From the NCBI RefSeq assembly GCF_020295405.1, contig NZ_JADEYP010000006.1, positions 62,001 through 126,000 on the forward strand: a DNA stretch of 64,000 nucleotides, given 5' to 3'. Position 1 is the stretch's first letter. Every line of letters starts with the position of its first letter. The DNA comes from Sphingobacterium bovistauri. GTDB lineage: Bacteria; Bacteroidota; Bacteroidia; Sphingobacteriales; Sphingobacteriaceae. The position numbers and the translations under genes were made by a program. Shown here piece by piece: positions 18,346 to 26,659 of this stretch. The notes beneath the pieces are model-generated. The model was not told where the DNA came from. It was given only the letters and a program-made list of their open reading frames with translations, and did no database searches.

Positions 18346-18714
18346 TTATTTGTGCTTATTGATAATGCTCAAAATATCATCCAGATCTTTGACATCCAAT
18401 TTGTTTTCTTCCAAAAAGAAAGAAAGCATCTGTTTGGGTGAATTTTCAAAATAGCCACTCAGCAGTTTGTCGGCAACTACCTTCTTGTAGTCTTCTTTGC
18501 TGATCGCTGGAATATATTTATGACTCTTACCATAAGCCTCGTGATTCACAAAACCCTTGGTCTCAAGAATACGAATTATCGTAGAAACAGTATTGTATGC
18601 AGGCTTTGGTTCGGGTAATCGGTCAATCACTTCTTTTACGAAGCCTCCTCCCATCTCCCACAATTCGTGCATGATTTGCTCTTCCGCCTTTGTCAATTCT
18701 TTGATTTCGTCCAT
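18346..18714 (-). CDS. BlaI/MecI/CopY-family transcriptional repressor
   Basis: A 122-aa winged-helix repressor: LTKAEEQIMHELWEMGGG at the N-terminus and PKPAYNTVSTIIRILETKGFV as recognition helix region (quoted in parts), then a dimerisation C-terminus. Homologues repress their operon until the partner M56 protease cleaves them. It sits 28 bases before the M56 gene. Inverted repeats immediately upstream (18764-18814) are candidate operators, so autoregulation is likely. The controlled function is not beta-lactam resistance by any visible evidence, as no beta-lactamase or PBP2a gene is nearby. Confidence 0.92.
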   Translation of the reverse strand: MDEIKELTKAEEQIMHELWEMGGGFVKEVIDRLPEPKPAYNTVSTIIRILETKGFVNHEAYGKSHKYIPAISKEDYKKVVADKLLSGYFENSPKQMLSFFLEENKLDVKDLDDILSIINKHK

Positions 18715-18763
18715 AACTCTGTTTATAAAAATAAATTGGCACGTCTGCCTATAATCGATTACT

Positions 18764-18814
18764 AAAACTAAACTATAACTAATTTTTTAGTTATACAACT
18801 ATTTTTTTAGTTTT
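18764..18814 (-). promoter_or_regulatory. Clustered ACTAA/TTAGT inverted repeats, candidate BlaI-type operator and promoter
   Basis: ATAACTAA (18775-18782) and TTAGTTAT (18787-18794) form a perfect inverted repeat with spacer TTTT. AAAACTAAA (18764-18772) and TTTAGTTTT (18806-18814) form another perfect pair. On the minus strand a TTG is followed 20 bases later by TAGTTTAG, a near match to the -7 consensus, so the inner repeat would lie between the promoter elements. Operator role is inference. Confidence 0.55.
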
Positions 18815-18856
18815 CATAAAAAAAGGCCCCATTACATCACTAAGTAATAAAGCCTT
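18814..18856 (-). terminator. Terminator of arfB
   Basis: AAGGC/GCCTT and ATTAC/GTAAT pair in two steps (18823-18856), followed on the minus strand by a seven-T run. Confidence 0.65.
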
Positions 18857-18887
18857 AAGCTTATTTGTAACAAAAAGTTTAAAAATA

Positions 18888-19295
18888 TTAATCCATTTTC
18901 CACCTTCGGTTAGACTTTTTCTCGCCATGTTTTGTTTTTCGATCTAGGCGAGCAAGGATTTTCGAACGAGGTATTTTTGTTGGAATACGCTTTTTATCGA
19001 CTTTCAAAGCTTGATTAACTAAACTAAGTAATTTCTCAAAAGCTATATCTTTATTAGCCAATTGACTACGGCTTTCAGAAGCATCAATTTGAAGCATTCC
19101 TTCAGATTGTAGTCTATTAAAAAGTTTTGTCCCTAAAATAAACTTTTGATTTTCATTCAGTAATTGAGAGTTTTCAAAATCCCAAAGCAAAGAAACCTTC
19201 GTTTCGACTTTATTTACATTTTGCCCACCAGCGCCCGATGAACGCGCTGTTTTATATTTTATTTCTTTCTTTAAACCCTCAGAATCAACTATCAT
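18888..19295 (-). CDS. arfB: Alternative ribosome-rescue factor ArfB (GGQ peptidyl-tRNA hydrolase)
   Basis: A 135-aa release-factor-like protein. SSGAGGQNVNKVETKV carries the GGQ at residues 23-25 that hydrolyses peptidyl-tRNA on stalled ribosomes. It lacks codon-recognition domains and ends in a Lys/Arg-rich tail (RKTKHGEKKSNRRWK) that inserts into the empty mRNA channel. Length matches ArfB (about 135-140). It is transcribed alone, divergently from bshA. Confidence 0.94.
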   Translation of the reverse strand: MIVDSEGLKKEIKYKTARSSGAGGQNVNKVETKVSLLWDFENSQLLNENQKFILGTKLFNRLQSEGMLQIDASESRSQLANKDIAFEKLLSLVNQALKVDKKRIPTKIPRSKILARLDRKTKHGEKKSNRRWKMD

Positions 19296-19342
19296 AACAT
19301 AAAGATTACGTTTTTATTGCAAAACGAATGTAAAACCTTCCT

Positions 19343-19350
19343 TACCTTTG
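19343..19350 (+). promoter_or_regulatory. -7 box (TACCTTTG) of bshA
   Basis: Exact TAnnTTTG match, 28 bases before the ATG at 19379; a TTG at 19317-19319 may be the -33 element, with a rather long spacer of 23. Confidence 0.55.
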
Positions 19351-19378
19351 CTTGTTATAAAATTATAAATAAATCTTC

Positions 19379-20512
19379 ATGAAGATAGGAATTGTTTGTT
19401 ATCCAACGTTTGGAGGATCTGGTGTCGTAGCGACAGAATTAGGTAAAGGCTTGGCTTCTAAAGGACACGAAGTACATTTTATCACCTACAATAAACCTGC
19501 TCGATTGGATTTCTTTTTAGAGAACCTATATTACCATGAAGTATCCATTTCTCAATATCCCCTATTTGATTTTCCACCTTACGAATCCGCTTTAGCAAGT
19601 AAATTGGTAGATGTTGTGCGCTTTGTTGAGCTGGATGTACTTCATGTACATTACGCTATTCCGCATGCCTCTGCTGCATATTTAGCAAAGCAAATTTTAA
19701 AAACCTACGGGATTAATATTCCAGTAGTGACGACATTGCACGGCACAGATATTACCCTGGTCGGAAAAGACAAAACATTCAAACCAGTTGTTACATTCTC
19801 CATCAATGAATCAGACGGTGTGACGACAGTTTCCGAAAATTTAAAAAGCCAGACCTTAGAGTCTTTCGATATTACGAGAGACATTAAAGTTATACCAAAC
19901 TTCATTGATCTTACACGTTTTGTGAGTAAAAATAGAGAACATTTCAAAAAAGCGATAGCTCCAGGAAATGAACGTATATTGGTACACACCTCTAATTTTC
20001 GCAAAGTGAAAAACACACAAGATGTAGTACGTATTTTTCACAAAGTCTCACAAACCATTCCTAGTAAATTATTAATGGTGGGTGATGGCCCAGAACGCAG
20101 TAATGCAGAAGAATTGTCTCGTCAATTGGGTATTTCGAATTCAGTCCGTTTTTTGGGTAAGCAAGATGCAGTTGAAGAGATCTTATCTGTTTCGGATTTG
20201 TTCTTAATGCCATCGTCTTCCGAAAGCTTTGGACTGGCGGCATTAGAAGCAATGGCTTGTCGAGTTCCTGTTATCTCCACCAATATTGGCGGACTTCCTG
20301 AATTAAATGAGCAAGGAATCACGGGTTTTCTGAGTGATGTAGGTGACATTGATGAGATGGCAAAAAACGCCATTTACATTTTAGAAGATTGCGATAGACT
20401 AGAAGAATTCAAGCAAGCAGCTTACGATCATGCACGAAAATTTGAAATTAGTCAGATTTTACCGTTGTATGAAGAATATTATCAACAGGCGATCACAAAT
20501 TCAAAAAAATAA
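19379..20512 (+). CDS. bshA: N-acetyl-alpha-D-glucosaminyl L-malate synthase BshA (bacillithiol synthesis)
   Basis: A 377-aa GT4 glycosyltransferase. The N-terminus KIGIVCYPTFGGSGVVATELG and the HVHYAIPHA segment are specific for BshA, which joins UDP-GlcNAc to L-malate, the first step of bacillithiol synthesis. The nucleotide-sugar binding motif SSSESFGLAALEAMAC (quoted in part) includes the E-x7-E pattern near residue 280. Bacillithiol is the low-molecular-weight thiol of many Bacteroidota. bshB and bshC are not in the window. Confidence 0.95.
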   Translation: MKIGIVCYPTFGGSGVVATELGKGLASKGHEVHFITYNKPARLDFFLENLYYHEVSISQYPLFDFPPYESALASKLVDVVRFVELDVLHVHYAIPHASAAYLAKQILKTYGINIPVVTTLHGTDITLVGKDKTFKPVVTFSINESDGVTTVSENLKSQTLESFDITRDIKVIPNFIDLTRFVSKNREHFKKAIAPGNERILVHTSNFRKVKNTQDVVRIFHKVSQTIPSKLLMVGDGPERSNAEELSRQLGISNSVRFLGKQDAVEEILSVSDLFLMPSSSESFGLAALEAMACRVPVISTNIGGLPELNEQGITGFLSDVGDIDEMAKNAIYILEDCDRLEEFKQAAYDHARKFEISQILPLYEEYYQQAITNSKK

Positions 20513-20553
20513 AACAAATACTTATACTGCCTTAGATAGCAGCAAAAAAGTTA

Positions 20554-20581
20554 TATCTTTGTCTTTTGGAAGTCTTCCAAA
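20554..20581 (+). promoter_or_regulatory. pyrH promoter with palindrome at the transcription start
   Basis: TATCTTTG (20554-20561) is an exact -7 box. The palindrome TTTGGAAG-T-CTTCCAAA (20565-20581) begins 3 bases after it and would cover the start site and 5' leader. It could be an operator or an RNA hairpin ahead of the ATG at 20593. Confidence 0.5.
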
Positions 20582-20592
20582 GAAAAAACTAT

Positions 20593-21297
20593 ATGAAATA
20601 TAAACGTATCCTACTAAAACTTAGCGGCGAAGCCCTAATGGGTGAGCAAAATTATGGTATCGACATTAATCGCGTAGCTCAATACGCTAACGATATCAAA
20701 GAAATTCATTCTCAAGGTTTAGAAATAGCAATTGTCATTGGAGGTGGAAATATCTACCGTGGACTTAGTGCTGAAAAAGCGGGTATGGATAGAGTCCAAG
20801 CCGATTATATGGGCATGTTAGCCACTGTAATCAACAGCATGGCTTTGCAAGATGCATTAGAAAAAGTAGGATTGAAAACAAGATTGCTAACGGCTATCAA
20901 AATGGAACAAATTTGTGAACCATTCATTCGCCGTAGAGCAGTTAGACATTTAGAAAAAGGAAGAATTGTAATCTTCGGTGCAGGTACAGGTAATCCTTAC
21001 TTCACTACTGATACAGCTGCTTCTTTGCGTGCTATTGAAATCAATGCGGACGCTGTATTAAAAGGAACACGTGTAGATGGTATCTATACAGCTGATCCTG
21101 AAAAAGATCCAACGGCAACTAAATTTGAACATATTTCATTCAATGAAGTATACCAAAAGGGATTAAATGTAATGGATATGACAGCATTTACATTATGTCA
21201 AGAAAATAACCTTCCTATTATTGTATTTGATATGAACAAACCTGGTAATTTGAGAAAATTAGCTGATGGTGAGCATATTGGTACTGTTGTAAGTTAA
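20593..21297 (+). CDS. pyrH: UMP kinase
   Basis: A 234-aa amino-acid-kinase-fold enzyme phosphorylating UMP to UDP. I use ATG 20593 ([15 protein letters not shown]), the family start, rather than an in-frame ATG 27 bases upstream that lies in the palindrome. Motifs: [19 protein letters not shown], the [22 protein letters not shown] site and [15 protein letters not shown]. frr follows after 19 bases, the conserved pyrH-frr order. Confidence 0.96.
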   Translation: MKYKRILLKLSGEALMGEQNYGIDINRVAQYANDIKEIHSQGLEIAIVIGGGNIYRGLSAEKAGMDRVQADYMGMLATVINSMALQDALEKVGLKTRLLTAIKMEQICEPFIRRRAVRHLEKGRIVIFGAGTGNPYFTTDTAASLRAIEINADAVLKGTRVDGIYTADPEKDPTATKFEHISFNEVYQKGLNVMDMTAFTLCQENNLPIIVFDMNKPGNLRKLADGEHIGTVVS

Positions 21298-21316
21298 GTA
21301 TTTAACATAAAAACAT

Positions 21317-21880
21317 ATGAACGAACTGATTTCTATAGAATTGGACGACTGCAAAGAAAAAATGACTAAAGCAGTCGCACATACCGAGTCAGAACTAACA
21401 AAAATTCGTGCTGGTAAAGCTACACCATCTATGTTAGATGGAATTCATGTAGATTACTACGGTTCTGCAACTCCGCTTTCTCAAGTCGCTAATGTGAACA
21501 CAACTGATGCTCGTACATTGGTAATTCAACCTTGGGAAAAAAACATGTTAGGAACAATTGAAAAAGCAATTATTGATTCCAACATTGGTCTAAATCCACA
21601 AAATGATGGTGTCGTAATTCGCTTAGCAATTCCTGCTCTTACAGAAGAAAGAAGACGTGACTTAGTGAAAAAAGCCAAAGAAGAAACGGAAAAAGGTCGT
21701 GTAGCTGTTCGCAACATCCGTAAAGATGTAAATGAGTCTATCAAAAAATTGAAAAATGATGGCGCATCTGAGGATGAAATCAAAGTTGGTGAAGCAGAAG
21801 TTCAAAAATTAACAGATGCTTACATTGCTAAAGTTGATCAATTAGCTGAATTGAAAGAAAAAGATATTATGACAGTATAA
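21317..21880 (+). CDS. frr: Ribosome recycling factor
   Basis: A 187-aa RRF, which with EF-G splits post-termination ribosomes. Typical motifs: TKIRAGKATPSMLDGI, YYGSATPLSQVANV, ARTLVIQPWEK, LNPQNDGVVIRLAIPALTEERR (in parts) and a three-helix-bundle C-terminus. Length is standard (about 185). Co-transcribed with pyrH; a strong hairpin follows. Confidence 0.97.
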   Translation: MNELISIELDDCKEKMTKAVAHTESELTKIRAGKATPSMLDGIHVDYYGSATPLSQVANVNTTDARTLVIQPWEKNMLGTIEKAIIDSNIGLNPQNDGVVIRLAIPALTEERRRDLVKKAKEETEKGRVAVRNIRKDVNESIKKLKNDGASEDEIKVGEAEVQKLTDAYIAKVDQLAELKEKDIMTV

Positions 21881-21903
21881 GTCTACTATTTCTTTATATA
21901 ACC

Positions 21904-21934
21904 AAAGGGCTTCCATGTATAATGGAAGCCCTTT
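21904..21934 (+). terminator. Hairpin terminator after frr
   Basis: AAAGGGCTTCCAT and ATGGAAGCCCTTT pair perfectly around GTATA. The following T-run is weak (GATTTA). Confidence 0.7.
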
Positions 21935-21981
21935 GATTTAAAGTTAAAATTATTATATTTATACAACATTATAAATAAATT

Positions 21982-22062
21982 ATGGAAAGCTTTATTCATT
22001 CAGCATGGTCAATTCTTAATATACCAGCTTTCGTTTTTGCTACATATTTACTAATAATCTAG
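21982..22062 (+). CDS. Possible 26-aa hydrophobic small protein
   Basis: A short reading frame ATG...TAG between the frr terminator and the Tat lipoprotein gene, encoding 26 residues with a hydrophobic second half (PAFVFATYLLII) that could span a membrane. There is no clear promoter box or ribosome site, and I recognise no family. It may be chance in A/T-rich DNA; the size and composition are compatible with a single-pass small membrane protein. Confidence 0.22.
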   Translation: MESFIHSAWSILNIPAFVFATYLLII

Positions 22063-22093
22063 ATTAGAAATCAACTAATACAACCATATAAAC

Positions 22094-23080
22094 ATGCAAA
22101 ACTCAAGAAGACATTTTTTAAAACAGGCAGGAATAGGCGCTTTAGGTGCTTATTTTGGTTCCTCTTTACTTTCTGCTTGTCAAACGGCCAACAAAGCTAT
22201 TTCAGCAACAGGGCCACTTCAAAACATTGGTTTACAAATTTATTCATTACGTGATTTATTAAATCAAGACCCCAAGCTTACTTTAGAAACTGTTGCCAAA
22301 ATAGGCTATACCAATATCGAAACATTTGGTGTAGACGTGTCTAATAACACATTTTGGGGAGTAAAAGTTCCTGAATTAAAAAAAATACTTTCAGATAACG
22401 GACTATCAACTTTTAGCGGACACTATGATCTAAGTAAATATCTTGATCGCAATAATAATGACAAAGAAAGCATTGAGAAGTACGTAGAAATAGCAGCTGA
22501 ATTAGGCCAACACTACGTCATCGCGCCTGTCAATCCTATGCATGATCTAAATAATCTTAAAGTAGAAGACTACCAATACGCAGCTGAACAACTAAATAAA
22601 GCTGGTGAAATCGCTAAAAAATCTGGGCTAAAAATAGGGTACCACAATCACTTTTGGGAATTCAGACAATTTGCAAATAACACAAGAGGTTTAGATATTA
22701 TGTTAGCTTTTACAGAAAAAGATCTCGTAGCATTTGAATTGGATTTGTATTGGATTGAAAAAGCTGGATTAAACCCTATCTCTTATATTGACAAATATCC
22801 AGGAAGGTTTGAAATGTGGCATGTGAAGGACATGGACAAACAATTTACGAATCCTGTTATTGGCGAAAAATACGATCATGCACCTTTAGATTCGATTTTT
22901 AAAGAAGTTCGCTATACGGAGCTAGGAACTGGAAATATTGATTTTGTTAATATTGCAAAAGCTGCTCAAAAATCAGGCTTAGTACACGCTTTCGTCGAAC
23001 AAGATGACATCTATATGCCAAACAAATTTGAGAGTGTTAAAAAAAGTTACGATTACGTACAGAAATATTTAGCCAAATAA
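22094..23080 (+). CDS. Tat-exported lipoprotein, sugar phosphate isomerase/epimerase-like TIM barrel
   Basis: A 328-aa protein with twin-arginine signal SRRHFLKQAG followed by a hydrophobic stretch and lipobox LLSAC (Cys near residue 29), so it is exported folded and lipid-anchored. The mature part has the AP-endonuclease-2/xylose-isomerase TIM-barrel pattern: GLQIYSLRDLL at strand 1, GYHNHFWEF with metal-binding His, FELDLYWIEKAG (Asp/Glu ligand), MWHVKDMD and FVEQDD at the end. Homologues act on sugars or inositol-like compounds. Its cargo route depends on TatC, encoded at 9574. The gene end lies inside a long palindrome. Confidence 0.88.
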   Translation: MQNSRRHFLKQAGIGALGAYFGSSLLSACQTANKAISATGPLQNIGLQIYSLRDLLNQDPKLTLETVAKIGYTNIETFGVDVSNNTFWGVKVPELKKILSDNGLSTFSGHYDLSKYLDRNNNDKESIEKYVEIAAELGQHYVIAPVNPMHDLNNLKVEDYQYAAEQLNKAGEIAKKSGLKIGYHNHFWEFRQFANNTRGLDIMLAFTEKDLVAFELDLYWIEKAGLNPISYIDKYPGRFEMWHVKDMDKQFTNPVIGEKYDHAPLDSIFKEVRYTELGTGNIDFVNIAKAAQKSGLVHAFVEQDDIYMPNKFESVKKSYDYVQKYLAK

Positions 23081-23124
23081 AAAAGGGACTTAAAAGTCCC
23101 TTTTTTATTTGGCTAAATATTTCT
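23061..23124. terminator. Perfect 31-bp palindrome acting as terminator, running into the CDS end
   Basis: Arms 23061-23091 and 23094-23124 are exact reverse complements with spacer AA. The inner AAAAAAGGGACTT/AAGTCCCTTTTTT is a standard terminator; the outer half duplicates, inverted, the last 20 bases of the upstream gene including its stop. The core recurs at 24953-24998. Confidence 0.9.
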
Positions 23125-23230
23125 AATCCACACTCAATTATACATCATTATTGCTCATCAACTTTTAAGTCTTATCTAAAAATGATTATCAAAGGACAAT
23201 ATATGTAAACATTGCTATCACATTAAGATA

Positions 23231-23238
23231 TAATTTTG
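23231..23238 (+). promoter_or_regulatory. -7 box (TAATTTTG) of the M64 peptidase gene
   Basis: Exact TAnnTTTG match 31 bases before the ATG at 23270, with a TTG 16 bases upstream. Confidence 0.5.
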
Positions 23239-23269
23239 ATTTAATACCTAAACCATAATAACATATCTA

Positions 23270-24946
23270 ATGATGAAATATTTGATAGCAACTTTAATAT
23301 CCTTTCTAATTGCACTTCACGGTTCTGCTCAGAGCTTTAAAATAGACAGCTTACAATATCAAGGTAGTAGTGAAAACATTGTTAATCTTGTCATATTAGG
23401 AGATGGATACACAGCTGATGAAATAGTTTATTTTCAAGAAGATGCAAAAAGATTTACAGAGTATTTTTTTAAAACAGAGCCTTTTAGTCAATACATTAAC
23501 TATTTTAACGTATTTGCTATTAACACCATTTCGGAGGAATCTGGCGCAACACATACTTGTACTGCTAGTGACTGTCCAAAAGTGCACCACAACGAAGAAA
23601 ATCTACACCCAAGATTTAACCAATTTCCCACACGAATAGCAGTACCAGAAATATCTCCAAATACAATTTTTGGAAGTAGTTTTGATAATGCAGGAATTCA
23701 TAGACTCGTAGTCCCACAAAAAGGAGATAAAATCGAAGAAGTACTTGAAAATCATATTCCAAATTATACACAAGTTGTTATTCTTGTAAACTCACCCTAT
23801 TATGGTGGATCTGGTGGGAAATATGCCACAGCAACGGTAAATTTTAAAAGTAATGAAATCGCCGTACATGAAATAGGGCATTCCTTTGCTCACCTGGGCG
23901 ATGAATACTGGGCAGGAAATCAATATGCTACTGAAGGACCAAACAGAACACAGGAAGCTGATCCCAAAAAAGTTTCGTGGAGCCATTGGATTGGTACAAA
24001 CGGCATTGGTGTATATTCTTACGGAGCAAAAGACTCTAGAGCAAAATGGTTTAGACCACATGAATTTTGTAAAATGCAATACTTAGTCGCTCCGTTTTGT
24101 AGTGTTTGTCAAGAAGTATTTGTACAAACTATTCACAACAAATCAAACCCTATAACTAGAGTATTTCCAAAAGCAGACCAAATTGTGGATGTTAAAGATG
24201 CAAATAAATTTGGGGTAAACATTTTAAAACCTAGCCCGAACACGATGCGTGTAAGATGGTATTTAAATGGAAAAATATTAACACACAATCAAGACTCGAT
24301 ATATCTCAATAAAGGTATTTTACAAAAAGGTATCAATACACTTAAAGTAGAGGTAAAAGATACAACATTGCTCGTTCGAAATCCAAACCACCAACCAGAT
24401 GGCTTTAGCAAAACCTGGCAAATTAATGCCGAAAAAGATTTTGAACTAGATCCAGTTGTTTCTACATGGGGAGATACTTTAGAAACTTGTTTCAATGGCT
24501 ATCAAGCCTTAACTGTAAAAAATCCACAATCCGGAATTATATACAAGTGGTATGAATCTGAAAAAAGCAGGAAACCGATAGCTACAGGATCAAATTGGGT
24601 TACACCGAGGCTTAAAAAAGACAATACATATTTTGTCTCGGCACATTATAAGAAAAAATCATCCGTTAAAAAACCTATACATATTAAACTATTAGCAGAA
24701 ATTGAGAGACCTACCGATATAAATGTGGCTCTAAGCAATGGTAAATACAAGATAACGGTGAACCAAGATTTATTAAAAAAGTATAAGTTGATTTGGGATA
24801 TCGGAGGTAAAAAATCACCTTTGAGAGGTCAATCGAGAGCTGAAATCGAAATCCCTATGGATGAAGCACCAAATTCAATCTATTTGGAATTAATAGACAA
24901 GGTGTCTACATGTAAAAGCGATAGCTTTGAAATCAAACTTAAATAG
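23270..24946 (+). CDS. Exported M64 (IgA peptidase-type) zinc metallopeptidase
   Basis: A 558-aa exported protein with signal peptide (residues 1-20, ending GSAQ; alternative start one codon downstream). The N-terminal M64 domain begins with NLVILGDGYTADE and has the zinc site HEIGHSFAHLGDEY near residue 200 (HExxH plus downstream Asp/Glu). CKMQYLVAPFCSVCQE is a conserved Cys-rich segment after it. The C-terminal 230 residues look like two Ig/PKD-like beta domains (for example TCFNGYQALTV and YKWYESEKS). Founding members cleave IgA; specificity here is unknown and a general secreted protease is safer. The gene is flanked by two related long palindromes. Confidence 0.88.
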   Translation: MMKYLIATLISFLIALHGSAQSFKIDSLQYQGSSENIVNLVILGDGYTADEIVYFQEDAKRFTEYFFKTEPFSQYINYFNVFAINTISEESGATHTCTASDCPKVHHNEENLHPRFNQFPTRIAVPEISPNTIFGSSFDNAGIHRLVVPQKGDKIEEVLENHIPNYTQVVILVNSPYYGGSGGKYATATVNFKSNEIAVHEIGHSFAHLGDEYWAGNQYATEGPNRTQEADPKKVSWSHWIGTNGIGVYSYGAKDSRAKWFRPHEFCKMQYLVAPFCSVCQEVFVQTIHNKSNPITRVFPKADQIVDVKDANKFGVNILKPSPNTMRVRWYLNGKILTHNQDSIYLNKGILQKGINTLKVEVKDTTLLVRNPNHQPDGFSKTWQINAEKDFELDPVVSTWGDTLETCFNGYQALTVKNPQSGIIYKWYESEKSRKPIATGSNWVTPRLKKDNTYFVSAHYKKKSSVKKPIHIKLLAEIERPTDINVALSNGKYKITVNQDLLKKYKLIWDIGGKKSPLRGQSRAEIEIPMDEAPNSIYLELIDKVSTCKSDSFEIKLK

Positions 24947-24952
24947 TTAGCA

Positions 24953-24998
24953 TAGCTAAATAAAAAAGGGACTTTAAAGTCCCTTTTTTATTTAGCTA
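24953..24998. terminator. Perfect 46-bp palindrome, bidirectional terminator of M64 and purE
   Basis: 23-bp arms (24953-24975 and 24976-24998) without spacer, core AAAAAAGGGACTTT/AAAGTCCCTTTTTT. It includes the purE stop codon and is nearly identical in sequence to the palindrome at 23061-23124. Confidence 0.9.
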
Positions 24999-25502
24999 AA
25001 ATTTCATATTCTCTACTTCAGAGGCTGTTTCTTCCACCTTTTCTTTCAATACTTTTTTGAAAGCTAAAAGATTAGAGGCTACTTGTTCATCATTTGTACC
25101 AATAATTTGTGCAGCTAAGATACCCGCATTTTTTGCTGCATTCAACGCTACAGTTGCTACAGGAATACCATTAGGCATTTGTAATATAGACAAAACCGAA
25201 TCCCAACCATCAATAGAATTAGATGATTTAACAGGAACACCAATGACAGGCAAATGCGTAATAGAAGCTACCATACCTGGTAAATGGGCAGCCCCACCAG
25301 CTCCTGCAATAATCACTTTTAAACCACGGTCAGCAGCAGTTTCAGCATACTCAAACATACGATGTGGTGTACGGTGAGCAGACACAATTGTTACTTCAAA
25401 TGACACACCTAATTCTTTTAAAACATCTACAGCATCTTGCATCACAGGAAGATCTGATTTACTTCCCATAATGATGCCTACTTGCACGGATTGTGAATTC
25501 AT
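24996..25502 (-). CDS. purE: N5-carboxyaminoimidazole ribonucleotide mutase
   Basis: A 168-aa class I PurE that rearranges N5-CAIR to CAIR in purine synthesis. Motifs: [23 protein letters not shown] with the catalytic His region, and [15 protein letters not shown]. It follows purK after 6 bases, and the PurK-PurE pair forms the bacterial two-step carboxylation route. Last gene of a nuoA-nuoB-purK-purE unit. Confidence 0.97.
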   Translation of the reverse strand: MNSQSVQVGIIMGSKSDLPVMQDAVDVLKELGVSFEVTIVSAHRTPHRMFEYAETAADRGLKVIIAGAGGAAHLPGMVASITHLPVIGVPVKSSNSIDGWDSVLSILQMPNGIPVATVALNAAKNAGILAAQIIGTNDEQVASNLLAFKKVLKEKVEETASEVENMKF

Positions 25503-25508
25503 ATACTT

Positions 25509-26651
25509 TTAAGCAATTACTTTTAATATTTCTTGTACTTTGCGCGCATTGCTAATCGCCAATTCTCTATCAGCATTCACAATACACACATGCCCCATTT
25601 TACGGAAAGGTTTTGTATATTTTTTACCATATAGATGAATGTAAACCCCATCCATACGCAACACCTCTTCTACCCCTTCATATTTTGCCAATCCTTCGTA
25701 ACCCTCTTCTCCTAATAAATTAATCATCACTGCATTTGATCGCGCGGAAGTATCACCTAAAGGAAGATTAAATATAGCGCGCATATGTTGTGCAAATTGC
25801 GATGTAAAGTTACCTTCAATCGTTTGATGACCTGAATTATGTGGACGTGGAGCCAATTCATTAACCAAAATTTCTCCTTGTTTCGTTAAGAACATTTCCA
25901 CAGCCAACAGACCTACAATCTGTAAGTCATTAGCGATTTTTTTCGCCAATTCTTCTGCTTGTTGCTGAATTTCGAAACTATACGTAGAGGGTGAAATCAA
26001 GAACTCTACCAAATTAGCTTCTGGATTGAATTCCATTTCAACCATAGGGAAAGTTTTCACTTCACCTTTATCATTTCGAGCGACGATAACTGCAATTTCT
26101 TTTTCAAAATCAACAATTTCTTCAATTATCGATGGCTCAGTAAATGCTTTAGACAAATCATCTTCCGTACGAATCATTTTCACTCCTTTACCATCATAAC
26201 CATCTTTACGTAACTTCTGTACGTAAGGAATAGATAAATTGGCGGTTTTCAATGAATCCACATTCGATATAAACTGAAATGCTGAAGTAGGTATATCATT
26301 TTGTTTAAAGAATTGCTTTTGCAATCCTTTATCTTGAATCAAACGAATTACGCGAGATTGTGGATACACAATTACTCCCTCTTCCTCTAATTTCTCCAAA
26401 GCATCCACATTTACTTTCTCGATTTCGATAGTAATCACATCTAAATCTTTACCAAAATTGTAAACAGTATCGTAATCACTCAATGAGCCACATTCGAAAT
26501 GATTGCACAACTTGCGACACGGAGCATTTTTATCCGGATCAAGTATATGCACATTTACGTTGTAATTGATAGCTTCTTGGATAAACATACGGCCCAGTTG
26601 ACCACCACCAAGAATACCTAACTGCAACTCACCATAAAAATCTTTTGCCAT
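25509..26651 (-). CDS. purK: 5-(carboxyamino)imidazole ribonucleotide synthase
   Basis: A 380-aa ATP-grasp enzyme making N5-CAIR from AIR, bicarbonate and ATP. N-terminal LGILGGGQLGRMF, the ATP-grasp KLRKDGYDGKGVKM, EEIVDFEKEIAVIVARN and the C-terminal NELAPRPHNSGHQTIE are diagnostic. It starts 8 bases after the nuoB stop, which places purine synthesis genes in the same transcript as complex I subunits. Confidence 0.97.
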   Translation of the reverse strand: MAKDFYGELQLGILGGGQLGRMFIQEAINYNVNVHILDPDKNAPCRKLCNHFECGSLSDYDTVYNFGKDLDVITIEIEKVNVDALEKLEEEGVIVYPQSRVIRLIQDKGLQKQFFKQNDIPTSAFQFISNVDSLKTANLSIPYVQKLRKDGYDGKGVKMIRTEDDLSKAFTEPSIIEEIVDFEKEIAVIVARNDKGEVKTFPMVEMEFNPEANLVEFLISPSTYSFEIQQQAEELAKKIANDLQIVGLLAVEMFLTKQGEILVNELAPRPHNSGHQTIEGNFTSQFAQHMRAIFNLPLGDTSARSNAVMINLLGEEGYEGLAKYEGVEEVLRMDGVYIHLYGKKYTKPFRKMGHVCIVNADRELAISNARKVQEILKVIA

Positions 26652-26659
26652 ATTATATT

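Noticed and set aside
18346..18714. Beta-lactam resistance operon
   Set aside because: The BlaI/BlaR1-type pair lacks a penicillin-binding sensor domain and no beta-lactamase or PBP gene is adjacent.
23061..24998. M64 gene with flanking palindromes as an insertion sequence
   Set aside because: There is no transposase, no target-site duplication, and the palindromes are good terminators; only a possible recombination cassette is kept as a finding.
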